64,000 nt of DNA from positions 6,114,501 through 6,178,500 of the forward strand of contig JAVTVJ010000011.1 in assembly GCA_034509425.1 (NCBI GenBank), read 5' to 3'. This document shows, piece by piece, positions 12,305 to 26,200 of the stretch; position 1 is the first letter of the stretch, and each line of letters begins with the position of its first letter. Position numbers and translations under genes: made by a program. Origin of the DNA: Eopsaltria australis (lineage: Eukaryota; Chordata; Aves; Passeriformes; Petroicidae). Below the pieces are notes generated by a model that had not been told where the DNA came from, made no database searches, and worked only from the letters and a program-made list of their open reading frames with translations.

Positions 12305-13440
12305 ATTTCACAGAATCATAGAATATGCTGTGTTGGAAGAGACCCAAGGGATCAGGATCATTCAGCCCAACTCCTGGCCCTGCACAGGACACCCCAGGAA
12401 TCCCACCATGTGCCTGAGAGCATTGTCCAAAAGCTACTTGAACTCAGACGGTCTTGGTGCTGTGACCATTTCCATAGAGAGCTGTTCCAGTGTCCAGTCA
12501 CCCTCTGGGTAAAAAACTTTTACCTGGTTTTCAACCTAAACCTCCCCTGACTCAGCTTCATGTAATTTCCCTGGATCCTGTCACTGGTCACAAGAGTGAA
12601 GAGATCAGTGTCTGCTCCTCTGCTTCCCCTCGTGAGGATGTTGAAGATCACCATGAAGTCTCCCCTCAGTCTCCTCTTCACCAAGTGACCTCCTCATAAA
12701 GCTTCCCCTCCAAGACCTTTCACCATCCTCGTGGCCCTCCTTTGGACACTCTCTAATAGTTTAATGTCTTTTTTATGTTGTGGCACCCAAAACTGTCCCC
12801 AGCACTCGAGGTGAGGCTGCCCCAGTGTAGAGCAGAGCAGGACAACCCCTCCCTTGCCCGGCTGGCAATGCCTGTGCCCCTCATGACACACATGGCCCTC
12901 CTGGCTGCCAGGGCACTGCTGACTCATGTTCAACTTGGGGGCCAGGACCCCCTGGGCTCTCTGCAGTGCTGCTCTCCAACATCTCATTTGTCCGTGCACA
13001 CACCCAAGATTGTCCTGTCCCAGGTGCAGAATCTGGCACTTGCCTTTGATAAACTTCATGCAGCTGGTGATTGCTCATCTCTGATTTGTCAAGGTCTCTC
13101 TGCAGGGCCTCCCTGCCCTCAAGGGAATCCCATTTTAATTCCTCCCAATTTGGTGTTGTTGGCAAACTTACTTAGAATCCCTTCCAGTCCTGTGTCTAAG
13201 TAATTTATGAAGATGTTGAAGAGCACAGGACCGAGGATGGAGCCCTGTGGAACTCCACTAGTGGCAGGACACCAGCCTGATGTCACCTGAGTCACTACAT
13301 CCCTTTGTGCCCAGCCCATGAGCCAGTTGCTCACTGATCATGTAACATGTTATTGAGCAGTGTGCTGGAAATTTTGTCCAGAAGGATACTGTGAGAGACA
13401 GTGTCAAAAGCTTTGCTGGAGCCCAAAGAGAGTGTTTAAA
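12305..13440 (-). mobile_element. CR1 LINE, 5'-truncated, degenerate, minus strand
   Basis: An avian CR1 retrotransposon in antisense to PLEKHA8. Its 3' tail (TAGAATCATAGAAT-like on the minus strand) is at the low-coordinate end. Translation of the minus strand gives the end of ORF2 in several frames. [19 protein letters not shown] is the reverse-transcriptase motif at about 13,200-13,270. FANNTKLGG follows at about 13,140-13,166, then KGKCQILHLG, then LLESVQRRATRMVKGL near the ORF2 end. Frameshifts break the frame between these blocks, and the RT active-site box reads FANN instead of FADD, so the copy is inactive. The 5' part of ORF2 and ORF1 are absent, the usual truncation for CR1. Confidence 0.93.
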
Positions 13441-14997
13441 TAGTGTGACTTCTTGCTCTGTCATCTTCTCTGAGTTTTACCTATCTGTAGTTCCTAGGTA
13501 TTCAAGAGGGATCAAAAAGAATCAGGTTTTTAGTTTTTTGGATTTTCTTAAATTAAGTAGTAAATGTGTGAGTACAAAGTCAAAACTTTTGACCAAAGCT
13601 CTATTCAATTATTTCAATACTCGCAGTTCTAAGAATGAAGCTGAGAGTCTTTGGAATTCAGTTGTCTGCTGCTTCTAAGCATGAATCCAAAGAAACCACC
13701 CCTATAGGAGAACAACCCCCTTTCTACCCTGTGTGATTTCCTCAAGGTTTTCAGCTATTCTGTGGGAAACTGCACTGTAACAGTTTTTAGCTGAATGCTC
13801 TGGAAAGACAGTGGAGACCATATTTCCACAAAGTATAGCTAGGTTATGGGAAGACTGGGAAGAGATCCCTCTTCTCTAGAAATTAGGTGTCAGATCATGA
13901 TAAAAATTGTATTCCTTTTTGCTCTGAGTTTTTCAGTAGCAGGAAAGCATATTTAGCTTAGAATATTTGGAAGTATTTGTGGGGTTTCTGTTTTGATTTG
14001 GTTTGTTTTTTTAACTAGCAGGAGAACCACTAGTTTGTTAGCTGTGCATCATATGCAACATTTGTTTCAAAAAGTCAGGAGGCTTTATTTTGTAGGCAAA
14101 GAACAGCTTCATTGGGCCACTAGCTCTGGTTACTAACTTCTGCCATTCTGTTGTCCAACAGGCAGGGAGTGTGTTCCACATTACTTATTCTCTAATCAGC
14201 ATGGCATCCTGCCTCAGGGCAGGCTTTCTCATCTTGCTCTTCTGTGTAAAGCTGTTTTTTCTGAACTATGGAATTGGTGCTTGAGAACGTTTTTAGGAGA
14301 CACTGGCTTCAGGAGACCCCTCTGTGCTTGTGAAACAGGGGCCTTGCAGAGAAGGAATTGAGCAAGGTCTCCTTTGCCTTCAAAACTTGCACTTCACCAT
14401 GCACTGCTCTTGCAGGGCGTTGAGCACTTCTAAGACTTCTGAATGCTGTCTTTGCAGTCAAACCACCACTGAGAAAGAAACCCATGCAGTGTGTTGCAGA
14501 GCTGGACTCCAGCTACACCTCTCAAGATGCAGTAGACCAGATGACCAAGTGGAAGCAAATGCACTGATAGACAACTCACTGTCTTTTTCTGTGATGTCAG
14601 TTTGACAAGCAGAGAGGATGACATTTCATTAGAGTAATTGTAGAGAACAAGGAACTAACTTTTGGCCTTCAAATTTAGATTTGGAGAGAAGGTCAGTGTT
14701 TTCTGTTTCATTTGTTTGGTTTGTTGATTACTTAGGGTTGTTTTCTTTGTTGTGTTTTTTTTAATGGCTGACGTATAGGAACAACTGACGTGCGCACTGC
14801 TAGAGATCCACATGACTCTCAGATAGCAGCACCCTGGCTCTGTATACTTTACATGAACTGCTTTGGTTTCTTACGTTGCGCTAGTCTGATGTTTTGCATC
14901 TCTTTCCTTTAGAAATGCTTTTGGCGGTTTCCTTCAACGTCTAACAGTTGCATATTCTCAGGGATTTTACTTATCCAAGGTGAAATAAGAGTAATTA

Positions 14998-15025
14998 CAG
15001 CCTTACCCTGGGGGGGGTAAGGCTG
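14998..15025. repeat. Perfect 11-bp inverted repeat (hairpin)
   Basis: CAGCCTTACCC at 14,998-15,008 is the exact reverse complement of GGGTAAGGCTG at 15,015-15,025, with a G-rich 6-nt loop. If transcribed in a long PLEKHA8 3' UTR it would form a stable stem-loop. Its function is unknown. Confidence 0.7.
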
Positions 15026-16098
15026 CTTTTTGTGAAGTTAGTATAGCTGAGCGTAGAACTCTGATACAGCACATGACACAGGCAGTGTCTGTCCAGTGTG
15101 CATCCTTGCTGAGACATGGTAAATCCCAAAGCAATCTGATAGAAGTGCTCTAGTACTGAATAATTGCAGTCAGCATATTTGAACAGAGATCATGAACACA
15201 TCTTTGTTATATAGTGTTATTGGCATTGGAGCAGAGCTCTCAATTTCAGTCGAGTTCTGCTTAGCAATCAGACACTTTTATTTATTTTATTTATTTTGTG
15301 GGTTTTTTTAAAAAGCAAGCTATGTTCTGGAGCCCCCTCTGCTATTTTAAGACACCATACTCAGTTCCATGTTGAGTTTCTGTGACATTACAATTGTAGA
15401 ATATGACCTGCATACTCATGTGTTTTAACGTAAACATAAGGAGTCATTGATACATCTCGTCTTGACACTGTTGTGCTGTGATCTCCCTTCAACAGATGCA
15501 TTTAAAGTTAAAGGCCATGTACCTTCACTTACAAATGTTTTGTAAAGCATCATCAGATTTTAAGTTACAGCTGTTTGCTTTTTAAATCTTTCATAGTTTG
15601 AAAAGTGTTGCTTGGTTGGCTGTACATGTAAAAAGTATGCCCAAAATCTGCCCCAGTTGTTTGCAGCCTGCTTTGGCAAAGGGGTGTGGGCCATTATAGA
15701 AAAAAGTGTTACGTATGTCCATATGCTGGACCTTCTAACCCTTTCTTTGTATTATCACTTCAGCTTTTGTGAAAACCTTTAGGGAAGCTTAAACTGCCTT
15801 TCAGACACCAGGAAAGATCATTAGCATGTTCCTACCTGGCTGTCTTGACCTTTTTCCACACCTGGTCCTTCCTTTCTATCCATTGTCACCTGCTTTGCTA
15901 TCAGAGCTGTTGCTGTCAGAGCAAAGCAGGATGTTTTATAAGGCATGCAAATATAACCTTGGAAAATCAGACATGAATTCTTTGGCAGGCAGTGTAAATT
16001 GGGACATTCCAGACTCATAGGAATGAAAGTGCAAGGTTTTTTGGTTTTGTTATTTTAATTTACTTATTTCTCTTCTCTTGCCTGCATAGTGCAGATTT

Positions 16099-16116
16099 AA
16101 AAAAAAAAAAAAAAAA
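16099..16116. repeat. Poly(A) run, 18 bp
   Basis: An uninterrupted A18 homopolymer. It could be a microsatellite or the tail of an old retro-insertion. No recognisable gene body was seen immediately upstream. Confidence 0.85.
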
Positions 16117-17268
16117 GCAGGGTGGGAATAGCTGAATTTATGTTTCATTGATACCTTCTGTAGCCCTCTGGTGAACAAACCATGCAAAATTCTTCATGCT
16201 TCGAGCAATATAAAACCTCCCTCATGCAGGAGGGGTGTCTCAGTGCACTTACTGGAGCCATAGCTGATCCTGCTCACAGTTGACAGAAGGATTTAAGCAC
16301 TTGCTTTGAAGCTATGACACAGGCATATGCCTCACTCACTCACACGTGCACCATCCCACTGGCATGCAGTTCTTCAAAATGCGTCTTTGATTGTCAGTTT
16401 TAATATCCCTTTCTTGGTGTAAGATTTCTCCCCCACATACTCCAGATGGGCTAAAGCTGGATTTTTTAAATGTGAAGCTTCCTTTTTTTCATTTCCTGAT
16501 TTCTGCTTAACACTACATGTGGTAACCTCTTTTGCATTTCAGCATTCAAGGGGTCCAAAACTTGCTGATTCCTTTATTTAAAGCCATCTTGAAAGTTTGA
16601 GATTTTTGTCTACTTGAAACTAAATAAGTAAATTGCATTCCAGAATACAATAAACTGAAAACCAAGGCAACTTGCTTTTATGGTTTCCTCTCCGATTTTC
16701 TTTTTTTCAAGCCGGTTTTGGGCATACATTTTTATCAATGTCAAGCTAAGCTTAACGTAAGCCTTACTTTGCATACTGAAATATATGCATACTGAACTAC
16801 ATTTAAAGATGAAAGGAAGGTATATTGCCTCACACTTTAAACTTACTGAACTCTAAGGGCTTGTTCGTGCCCCCCAAATCACCTCTCTCAGTGTAAGCTT
16901 TCCACGTATTGTGCTGTCATAAGCAGTTCAGTCCAAAATACTCTGAAGTTTCCGGTCTGCATCATCTCTCAAATCATACAGCATCTGTCTCTTCTTTTGG
17001 AGCATTGTTAAGACTTTTGACAGACTTTTATATTACTTCATTATAATAAACTTATTTTAAATAAGCATGTTTTAAAATCTCGTTTTCTCCTTGCATGGAT
17101 TTTGTTTCTTTTATTACAATATAGGGCCTAAAGTGCTCTTCAGGACTGCATCTGTTATGGGTCCCGTGTGAACAGTGGAAACCACTACATTTCTGGTTGA
17201 CAGAAACTGCCTGTATGTATCTTTGTATGAAGAATGTTAACACACATGAAGCCTGTTTAGACTGCGAG

Positions 17269-17274
17269 AATAAA
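17269..17274 (+). terminator. Candidate distal poly(A) signal on + strand
   Basis: AATAAA followed within 10-30 nt by GT-rich sequence (TGTGTCTGG, GGTTGTGGGT). It could end a long PLEKHA8 3' UTR of about 6.6 kb that includes the CR1 insertion, or it could be unused. Confidence 0.3.
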
Positions 17275-17299
17275 AGCTGTGTCTGGCGCATGGTTGTGG

Positions 17300-20200
17300 G
17301 TCCTTGGCCAGTGTAAATATGTTAAGATTGTAATTGCAAAACCCAGCCAGGCAGTGTGAGAGGAATTTGTATTTTTAAATTACATGTATTTTTTGTCCTT
17401 GGACTTGAGTCTCTTCCATAGAGATTTCAGAGACTTCAGAAACTCCCATGTGGTCATCTTGAGATTCAGATGAGGACTTGTGCTCTTTAATGTGGGTGTA
17501 ATGTATCTCTTCCCTCTCCCTTTTCTTTCTCTCTCTCCATCTAAAGACAGCATGGACCCAGCAGCAGATCTGTGATACCCAGTCGTGTCTCTCCAGTAAG
17601 GGGAAGTCCCTCTGTTAAATGGCAGAGATCTGGGCTATGGCAGAGGCATTTTCTCAGCGGCAGGAGAGCCCTAGCCTGTGCCTAACCAGCCCTGTGGCAG
17701 GGGTAGGTTGAGTGCATGTATCCCGTTGCAGCAGCACTGCTCAGCCAGAGCTGCTGCCTCCCATGGGGTACAGGAGATTGAACCCTTCCAATTGCAGTTG
17801 ACCCTAGAGCATCATCCTTGCTAAGGCCAGTTGTTGTATTTGCTTCAGTGAGGACTGAGCGCAAGTCGTCAGCTCCCTCTGCAAAATGCCTCCTTCTCCT
17901 GAACAGCCAAACACCGACCAGCAGCACTGCACAGACATGTTCTGATAGAAATCCCACGCACAAAAAGAAACCTCCCAGGCAAGTGCAGCCTCACTGTAAC
18001 TTCTGCTGATTAAGAAAAGTGAATCTGTTGCCATTGCAGGATCCCAGATGAACTGCAGACAGAGCCCCAGCTTTGACAGTATGCCACATTTGTTAGTAAA
18101 GGTCAGGGGATGTGATAGTGGCTGCTAAATTCCTGCCCCTGCAGGAATCTACAGTCATGGTTCAAAATAAAAAATGGTGTGCTGAACATGCTGGGTTCAT
18201 AGGAACACACAGGTGCTGCTGTTCAAATGGGAAGGTCAAAGATGACACATTAGATTCAGTAATGTACAAAGTATCCTTAAATATTTTTTCCTTAGGGTTC
18301 TTATGTACAGATTTAAAACTATGTTTTCTGATTTTAAGAGGGAAAGACAGTGCAAGCTCACAGCACCAGAGCTATGACCAATGCAACGAGGCAGAGTGAA
18401 TCCTTCAGTGGGCTGGTTTCTTTTTAGCCCAGCTGCAAACCCTGCTGCTCTGCAGGCATCATGGGGCTGGCATGCAGTTTTGCTGACCTCTAGGAAATAA
18501 AAAACTATTGAAATGCACAATTTGGGACCATAATTCAGCACTACAGCAAAACCTGGAGTACAGGTTTTAAGCATCAGTTTAATGCGTTTATTCAAAGTTG
18601 TTCCCTGAATTGTAGCCATGAAGAGAAAAGTTTTATCATTTGAGAACTGGTAGAGTAAGAATCAAGCACAAGTACTAGGACTGAGAAAAGGAATTGCAGG
18701 AGATGCTGCAGTACACCAGACACTTTCAGACATTGGTGCAACCAAGCTAAGTGTCTGTCTGCCCATTTGAAAGCTTTTGTCCAAGATATCACCATGTATT
18801 TTTTCCTAATATTTCAATACATTGACCCAAATATATTTCTTAATGAACAGATACTTATTTCATTCCTCCTGTGTCTAACACTGGTTTTTGTTTTGTTTCT
18901 TGTGTGTTGCCATTAGAAAAAAAAAACTAGCCTTAGAAAGGTTCCAGCTTCCCTGCCCTTCCCTCTGTGAGGGGGATGGTTCTCAGAGAAGTTGCACTAA
19001 TGGTACTGCAGGCGGAACCTCCAACTTTGGGGATTAGGGAAAAAGGCTTTTCCAAGTTTTGCTGTGTTCTTGCATTCCTCTAACCTTCACCTTTTAGCAG
19101 CCTGTATTTCTTTGCTGGTGTCCTGGCTTGCAAGGTCTGGTATAATTTCTCCACGGTCTTTCATTGCTTACCCACGGCTCTGGGGAGGTGTCACCATGAG
19201 TGCAGGAGTTCTGCCTGCAGCAGGAGGAGCTGAAATTGGTGATACTCATATCCTTCCAGAGCTGCCAGCCAAGGAGCTTCACTAAGACGCTGCTTCCCCA
19301 GTGGGTGCTGGTGCCAACCAGCAGCATTTGGCTGCTTTCTGTGCCTGTACCTCATTGCTTTCAGCAAGGTGGACTGGTGTGTAGCCTGTACGAAGTGCTA
19401 CAGCAATGCCAAAGAGAACAACTCACTGTTTTCCCAAAATCAAACAGATCAGAGACTTCGAAATGCATTTTGCATCAATTTGTTTGTACCAGGGCTCCTG
19501 CTCCAGCTATGGCTTTCTGCCAAAATAATTTGCAATCAGTTTAGCATCTGTTTCCAGTGTTGGTATTGCCAGCTCATCTGTAGTCTTCAGAGACCAGACG
19601 TGCCTCACATAGTTTCCTATAGGTCACGGTTTTCCACTTGCTTTCTTGCTTAGCAGCTGGTACCCAGCCTCCTCCTGCAATCAGGAGGAACTGAGCAGTG
19701 CGGGTCAGCCCTCGCCCACCTCGCTCCCTCCCAAATGTGACATCGGGACTGTGGCCTCAGGTACTCGGCACTGGCTGAGCCCAGCTCTCCATGCAGCACA
19801 CAGAGAGCAGCAGGTTTGCCACACCAGCGGAGCAGCTCTGCCCCCCTGGCAGGACGTGGCTGTGTGCAGCAGGGTGCTGCGGATGTCTGAAACCTGCACC
19901 CCTCCGAGCCCTGGGGCAGCTGGGAGAGGCTTTCTTGCCAAAAATGCCCTCATCAGGAGCAAGAGGCCTGCTCTCCCACACAGCTCCCTTCTGTGCCCCT
20001 GGCCGTGGTGTGAGGCACTGACAGTTCTGCCTCACCAGGTGTGCCAGCCGGGCACAGGAACCTTCTTGCACGTGCTTTTCCCCTTGTCAGAACATACTGA
20101 ATGTCCCAGTCACGCAGTGGATCATGCCAGGACATTTCACTATTTATTTTCTTCAGTCCAGCTTCCTAAATTCCCTTTCCTTCCCCACGAGTCTTTTAAG

Positions 20201-23200
20201 GATCTATGTTCTCTCACCTTCAATCTGCAGTGCACTCTCAGTGTATAAATAGTCACTGTTACTTATCCCCACCTCACGCTTCATCAGTCACCTTGAGCAG
20301 GCTGCTCTCCCCTGGCTCTCAAACCAGCCCCTGGGCAGAATGTGGGAAAACCCTGGACTATTTCATTTCAAAGCACTTGGACATGCTTCTTGTCAGCCAG
20401 GCCAGAAGTTTCTTCATGTAGCAATTTGTTTACTTATGTCAGTCTTGTGTGGACAGTTCATATATCCAGACTATGCTCCTTCTGAAACAGGACTCCCTCC
20501 TGTCCAAGCTCTTCCACTTTGGATAAAGTAATTAAATATTAATTTACATTTTCTTAACCCTATATCATCAGGCAGTGTTCACAGCCTGTGAGAACGTAGC
20601 AGTTATCCATCCAGGCAGGAGAGTCATCTGTCCACATTTGTATTTTTTTTGTCTGTTGACCATCTTAAATGGAGCTCTGCTTTCTGCTCTATTGATGGAG
20701 ATGCCTAAGAACACATAAAAGCAGGATATTCCTACACAAACAGAACTTTTCAAAAACAGCTATTTGTTATCATATTTTTATTAAAACAGAAGGAGACAAA
20801 AAATAATCTGCTGAGGGAATCTTGCCTTAAAGAACTTTTCTTATGGGCTTCAAAGTTTGGTGGAACCAAGGTAGGGTCTGGAAAGCTAGATAAATAAATA
20901 AGACATCTATAACCAGATTGGTAAATCACAGCTGACAGGTGTGTGTCCCTCAGCCTCGGTGACAGCCTTCAGTTGAGCCACAGGTGCTGAGGGTGCGGGG
21001 GGAGCTCCTTCCACTCCCAAATCTCAATGCAGTGGTTACGGCAGAAATTAAGAAGTCATCAGCCTTCATATATCGATGTGCTCACCAAGCAAACCACCCT
21101 GCCAGGAAACGTGGATGTGAGTGTTGCAAGCAAAGAGAGAAAGTGAAGCCACCCGGCATCACCCCCACAGTGCTGCAGAAACCCCTTCACAGCCTTTTTT
21201 GGGGATTTTGGCAGGAATCTTTAGCTCTCTTTACCCTGCAGCTGGAGCCCCGCCATCCTCAGGGCTGCAAAATACCCGGGCAGTAGTGGCACAGAGAGCA
21301 GAGGATTCCCCTTGGAAATGGCCCGACAGATACTTGACTGCTGAATGCAGGAGGAATAAACGCATTATTTGCATGTCCTTAGGGCTCGATTCTTCCTTGC
21401 CAATAGCCAGTACAAGCTCTCTGATGTCAAGCTGTTTGTTCCATAGGCCCATCGAGGCAGTTTAATCCTCCCTGCCACCTGGTTACTCCCTGACAAACCT
21501 ACAGGACATAATTGCTCATCAAATAATGTGGTAGTGTGGAGCAGAGGGCAAATATTTGACATCTTTAAGTTAGCAGAGCTACTCGGTCTCTGGCAGCATA
21601 AGGCAGAGCTTGCTGATCCCAGGCAGCAACAGGTACAGCTCTCAGAGCTTTATTTAGAAGCAGTAATCCTGCAGCTTTCACACCAGATATTGTCTTGCTC
21701 AGAAAGTGCTGGCACAGATCAAGCCTCTCTGCCCTTCACTGCACCCACCAAGACCAGCGAGATCACCAGCTTTCCCCCACTGGTCCCATGCTTCTGCTTT
21801 GGGGCTGCTGCTGGATTTGGCAATCAAGCTCTGCTCAAATGGCAGCAAAACAGTAGCTTGTCACTACAAGCCACCACATGGTTTATGATGGTTTATCTGA
21901 ATGTATTGGGGCATCACAGTTTAAACTCAGCATTTTATTGTATTTCACAACCAATCTCCCTGTGGATCTTGATCCATAATATACACATTTCAGATCCATA
22001 ATACACACTATTTCTGGATAGTTCAGTTGCTTGAAGTATTCTGTTTCTCACCTCTCATCAGTCATCTTCCCCTTTAAAACTGCTAACAACTCAAAATCTG
22101 AGCAGCCCTCGATGTTCTCTTTCTTGTCACATCCTGTCCTCAGATCAGTAGTGCCAGGTAGGTAAAATGTCAAACCCAGCGGAAATGTGTAAATAAAAAT
22201 TACATTGCTGTGAAGCATCAGGGTTGCCAGGTTCCTCTATATTCCCATTTGTCCATCAAATAACCTCAGAGAGGAAGGTGTGGGAAGCATCAAACATAAC
22301 CTGCCCCAAATGTCTGACTGGCTTAGCAAAGCCTCTCTCAACTCATACATGATGGGTTTCACAGGGGTACGTGGCTGGTTGGAATGAGGAGGGCAGGGAG
22401 CAATGGTAGCTCTTCCCTTCCAAACAAAGTTTGTCACTAAAGACTTTCTGGGATCCCACAAAGGGTTTGGGGAACAGATGGGGTTCTCAAGCGGTTCTCT
22501 CCTTCCTCCACCAAATTGGGGATGTTCTGGTTAGGAGGGCAAAGGAAAACAAGTGTTACACATCTGCATTTCCACAGTGTAAGTCAACACTCCCTTGTGG
22601 TTCAGTGGGAAATTCCACTGGGTGTCTCTTCCTCCTGGGAGGGTGACAGTGAGTAACTATCAACACCTACCTCCCTGTCTACCCTACAGAGGATGCTACA
22701 GACCCTGACAGGGCTCTGACTCCTCTTCAAGATGAATTCTGGAAGCTTCCTCCACACCTGGCACAAGGGTCGAAGACATCTTGCCATGGGCTTGAATTTA
22801 ATGCTGATGTCAGTTTGTTCACTTACTAAATGATGACACTTCAGACCGGCTACGAGAGGGGCATCAGTTGCCAAGTTTCTAAATATACTAAACATGCTGC
22901 TGTGTGAGTAGGTTAATGTTACCTCCTCTTCCTCCTGACTGATTTATTGTGCCATTAACTCAGATTCCTGCTCTGTCAAATCTCTGTGTTTATGTTATCA
23001 CACACCAGCCAGGCAGGCTCCCAGCTGCACCTGCAAAACAGCTCAGGCAGTGCTTTGTCCTTCCCTGTGTCCTGCAGGAGATACCAGCAGCAGCATCAGC
23101 CCTGGGGACACACTGCAGACAGCTTTTCCTGAAGAACATGAGACGTTCTGATGCTCATGTGGCAGCATGAGGCCCCTTCCCACCCCAGCCACACTGACCA

Positions 23201-26200
23201 GAATGGCTTCTGCTCCGTCCAATGCCCTGCTGCATCCCCTGGCTTTGCTATCAGTGGCTTTCATGTGTTCATCTCCATCATTCTCCTTCCCACTCCTTTC
23301 CAAAGAAAATCCTGAGCAGCACTCCATGCAGGAGGTCTACTTGCTCAGTAGTGTGTGGGAAGGCTCAGCAAAATATGTTTGTTTAAACCTTCTTTTCTGT
23401 CACTGGAGAAGATTATGCATCCAAACTGGACCCTCTCTCAGATGCTCAGGGAAACTGTCAGAGTGAATTAAAAGCTGTAAAAGGCCAGGGCTATAACTCA
23501 CTGCCTTTTAAGTGCCAAGATTTTGTCGGGACAGAGGGAGGGAAGTAGCCACTAATGTAATTTCCATCAGGAGTACACTCCTCTAATATAATTTGACTTG
23601 GCCATCCTTTCAAATGCAGCCTTCCCTGGCTGGGCTGGTTCAGGGCCATGCTCCTAAATGCCCCAGTAATTACTGATGCAATGAAAGCATGTGCCCAGGC
23701 CTTGCTCTGGCCTTTTCAGCCCTGGAGTGACACCAGCTTTCTGCACAGAGCACATTGCTGGGCATGTAACTGGACATATTAATATTGTGGGGGTTTTTCA
23801 CTGACTGTGTTCATTGAAGACACAAATGGCTCATTTGGTTAGGCTTTGTCCCTTTTTTCTCTTTGGTTAAGGTCTGGCAGTGCTTTAATGGTCTACAAGT
23901 TGTATGGTCTCTTACCAGATTAATAAGCATCAGTTAGTCTGATACAAATTCCTGATCCAAATTTTTCATTCACCAGTTGTCTGTCCTTTTGCCAGTACCT
24001 TATGCTGCCTGCAGCAGAGTTGAATAGCCCATTATTCTGTGCTTTCCTTGCAAGGGAATGGTTTCCAGGGAAGGGACCCTTGCTTTGCCTAATCCATCTC
24101 CTTAGGCAAAAGCTATCAGAGAAAGAACTTGAAAGTCTTTTAGAAAGTGCTCTCCTTGCCTCACCCTTTGTGCATTAAAATGTGATTTTTCCAACTGCTC
24201 TTTAAAGATCTTCTTGCAGCATTGTGCATGATAGACTTAAATATCATCAAAGAACCACAACGCAGCACTGATTTCCTTCTCTTGGGTTTATTTTGGTCAT
24301 CTTTTAAAAACACATCTCCTGATTGCATGTGGCAGCCAAGTGTTTTGAATTGTCCCCAAAAGCAGCTAACTGGGGATTTACTATTATTATTCCTCATAAA
24401 CAGCTGGTGCTCAAGGACAGTGACTGTTCTTGGGGACTCACATTTTAAGGATAACCACCAATCCCCTCTCTCCTTGTACAAAGGAGTGGGACTGAAGTGG
24501 GAAATGCATCCTACAATTTTTAGAAGGTAAGAACCATGACCAAGGGGCTTTGCTGTGACGTATGGCAGGGCTGTCACAAGCAGAAGATGTTAGAAAAGGG
24601 ATGGTGTGAGAGGCTGAAAGAGAAGGTGAAGAAACCCATCAAAGCAGCAAGAAGAGAAGGGCAGTGCTGCCTGTCCCCAGGGGAAAAGGAAGTGTATTGA
24701 CAGCCACAGAATGAGTGAGTCTATTTTCTGCCTGTCCTTTCTAAAAATTCAGCTTCTGTGACACTCACCTCTCTGGCACCCAAATTTCCTCCTTCCCTTC
24801 AAACCATTCAAAATCACAGCTGTCAAGGCTGTCCTTACCCATAAATCTGGCTGTGTGCTTCATGTCCTTCTTTCTTTCTTCTTATTTCCTCTAAAGGCAC
24901 CAAAGTTCATATCCTTTGTAGCCTCCTGAAAGTTCTGCAAAGCCCTGTTAGACACGAAAGCCTTGGGACAACAGACTCGCAGGTTGCTACTGCAAGGCAG
25001 GACTTCTCCAAGCCTGGGTGCCAGTTTCTGGGAGTATCCAAATCCCAGGTGCCAACATCATCATTCCCATTGTCCATCAGCACTCAAGGCTGCTGCTTTC
25101 TGGTTTGCAGCCATCAGCTCAGCCTCTGATACAGAGCTACAGAGCACCGGTAAATACATTATCAGGTAGCAGGAGGAGATAATCCCCAAACCGAAGCCCA
25201 AAGCCTTATTAAAAACAAATAAATTACAGATTACAATCAGAAATCAGTGGGAGTGAAGCTGTTCTGCCCATGGCGTGTTGCAGGGGTCAGTTTGGGGATA
25301 AGGCAGTGGTGAGTCCAGGAGCAGGAATGCACAGTCACACTCCCAGGCTGTGTGCCCATCACTGTGCCCACATAGACCAGGATCCCACAGCAGGCAGGGA
25401 GAGACAGCAAGCACGGGAGCAAAGGTGTTTTTTTCCTCCCCAGCATCTTAAACTAGGTAATTATATTTCAAAAGCATGCTGTTAAACCCAAAATTAAATA
25501 AGTGAAAGTAAGAACATAGGGGAACTAAGGTAGCATGATTTATTGACATGAGCTACTAATATATGCAGTAAGTAATTATGTATATTTCATCATATAATAA
25601 GTGCAAGCTGGATTTTTTTGTATACATTAATACAGTGCATGGCATAATACTTTGTACTTGCCTAGAGTTGCATACTAATAATTGGAAAACTCTCCCACAA
25701 GCATTTGCTGCTACAAAAGTCCAATGATTTGAAATATTCCAATTAACTTTTGAACCAGTCTTGGCACAATGTGTTAACAAACTCAGAGGAGAGAAGATGA
25801 TTTGCAGCAGACCAGGCACCACCCAGCTGAAGAACACCCAATTAATGATAAATCAGGTATGTCAGAAATGAGGGCAAAGGATTTCTTTTGCAGCATTTTA
25901 AATCATATATACTTTACACCCTCCAGGTGTCTTCCTCATGCCTTGTCATCTAGGGGAACAAGACAGTAACAGTAGTATAAAACTTTTTTTGTTTCCTTAT
26001 ACTTTACGTTGCTTTGTCCATTTAAAATTCATGCTTTGCAAGTATTCTCAGACTGACCAGACTGATAGGCCCCTTTCTGAACTTGTGCAGCACAGTACAG
26101 TTTTACCTGGGTGATCACATCTCCTGTTCACATATTCCATGATCCATGCATGTAGCTTTGTTATTTCAATGTCCTTTGGAGGTAGGAGCTTTTAATTAAA

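Noticed and set aside
12881..13203. Overlapping frames of 94-142 codons on both strands
   Set aside because: These are pieces of the degenerate CR1 ORF2 and its antisense shadow, not host genes.
24161..24577. Minus-strand 138-codon frame in the intergenic region
   Set aside because: No recognisable domain or exon structure, and an overlapping plus frame is equally open. Treated as chance.
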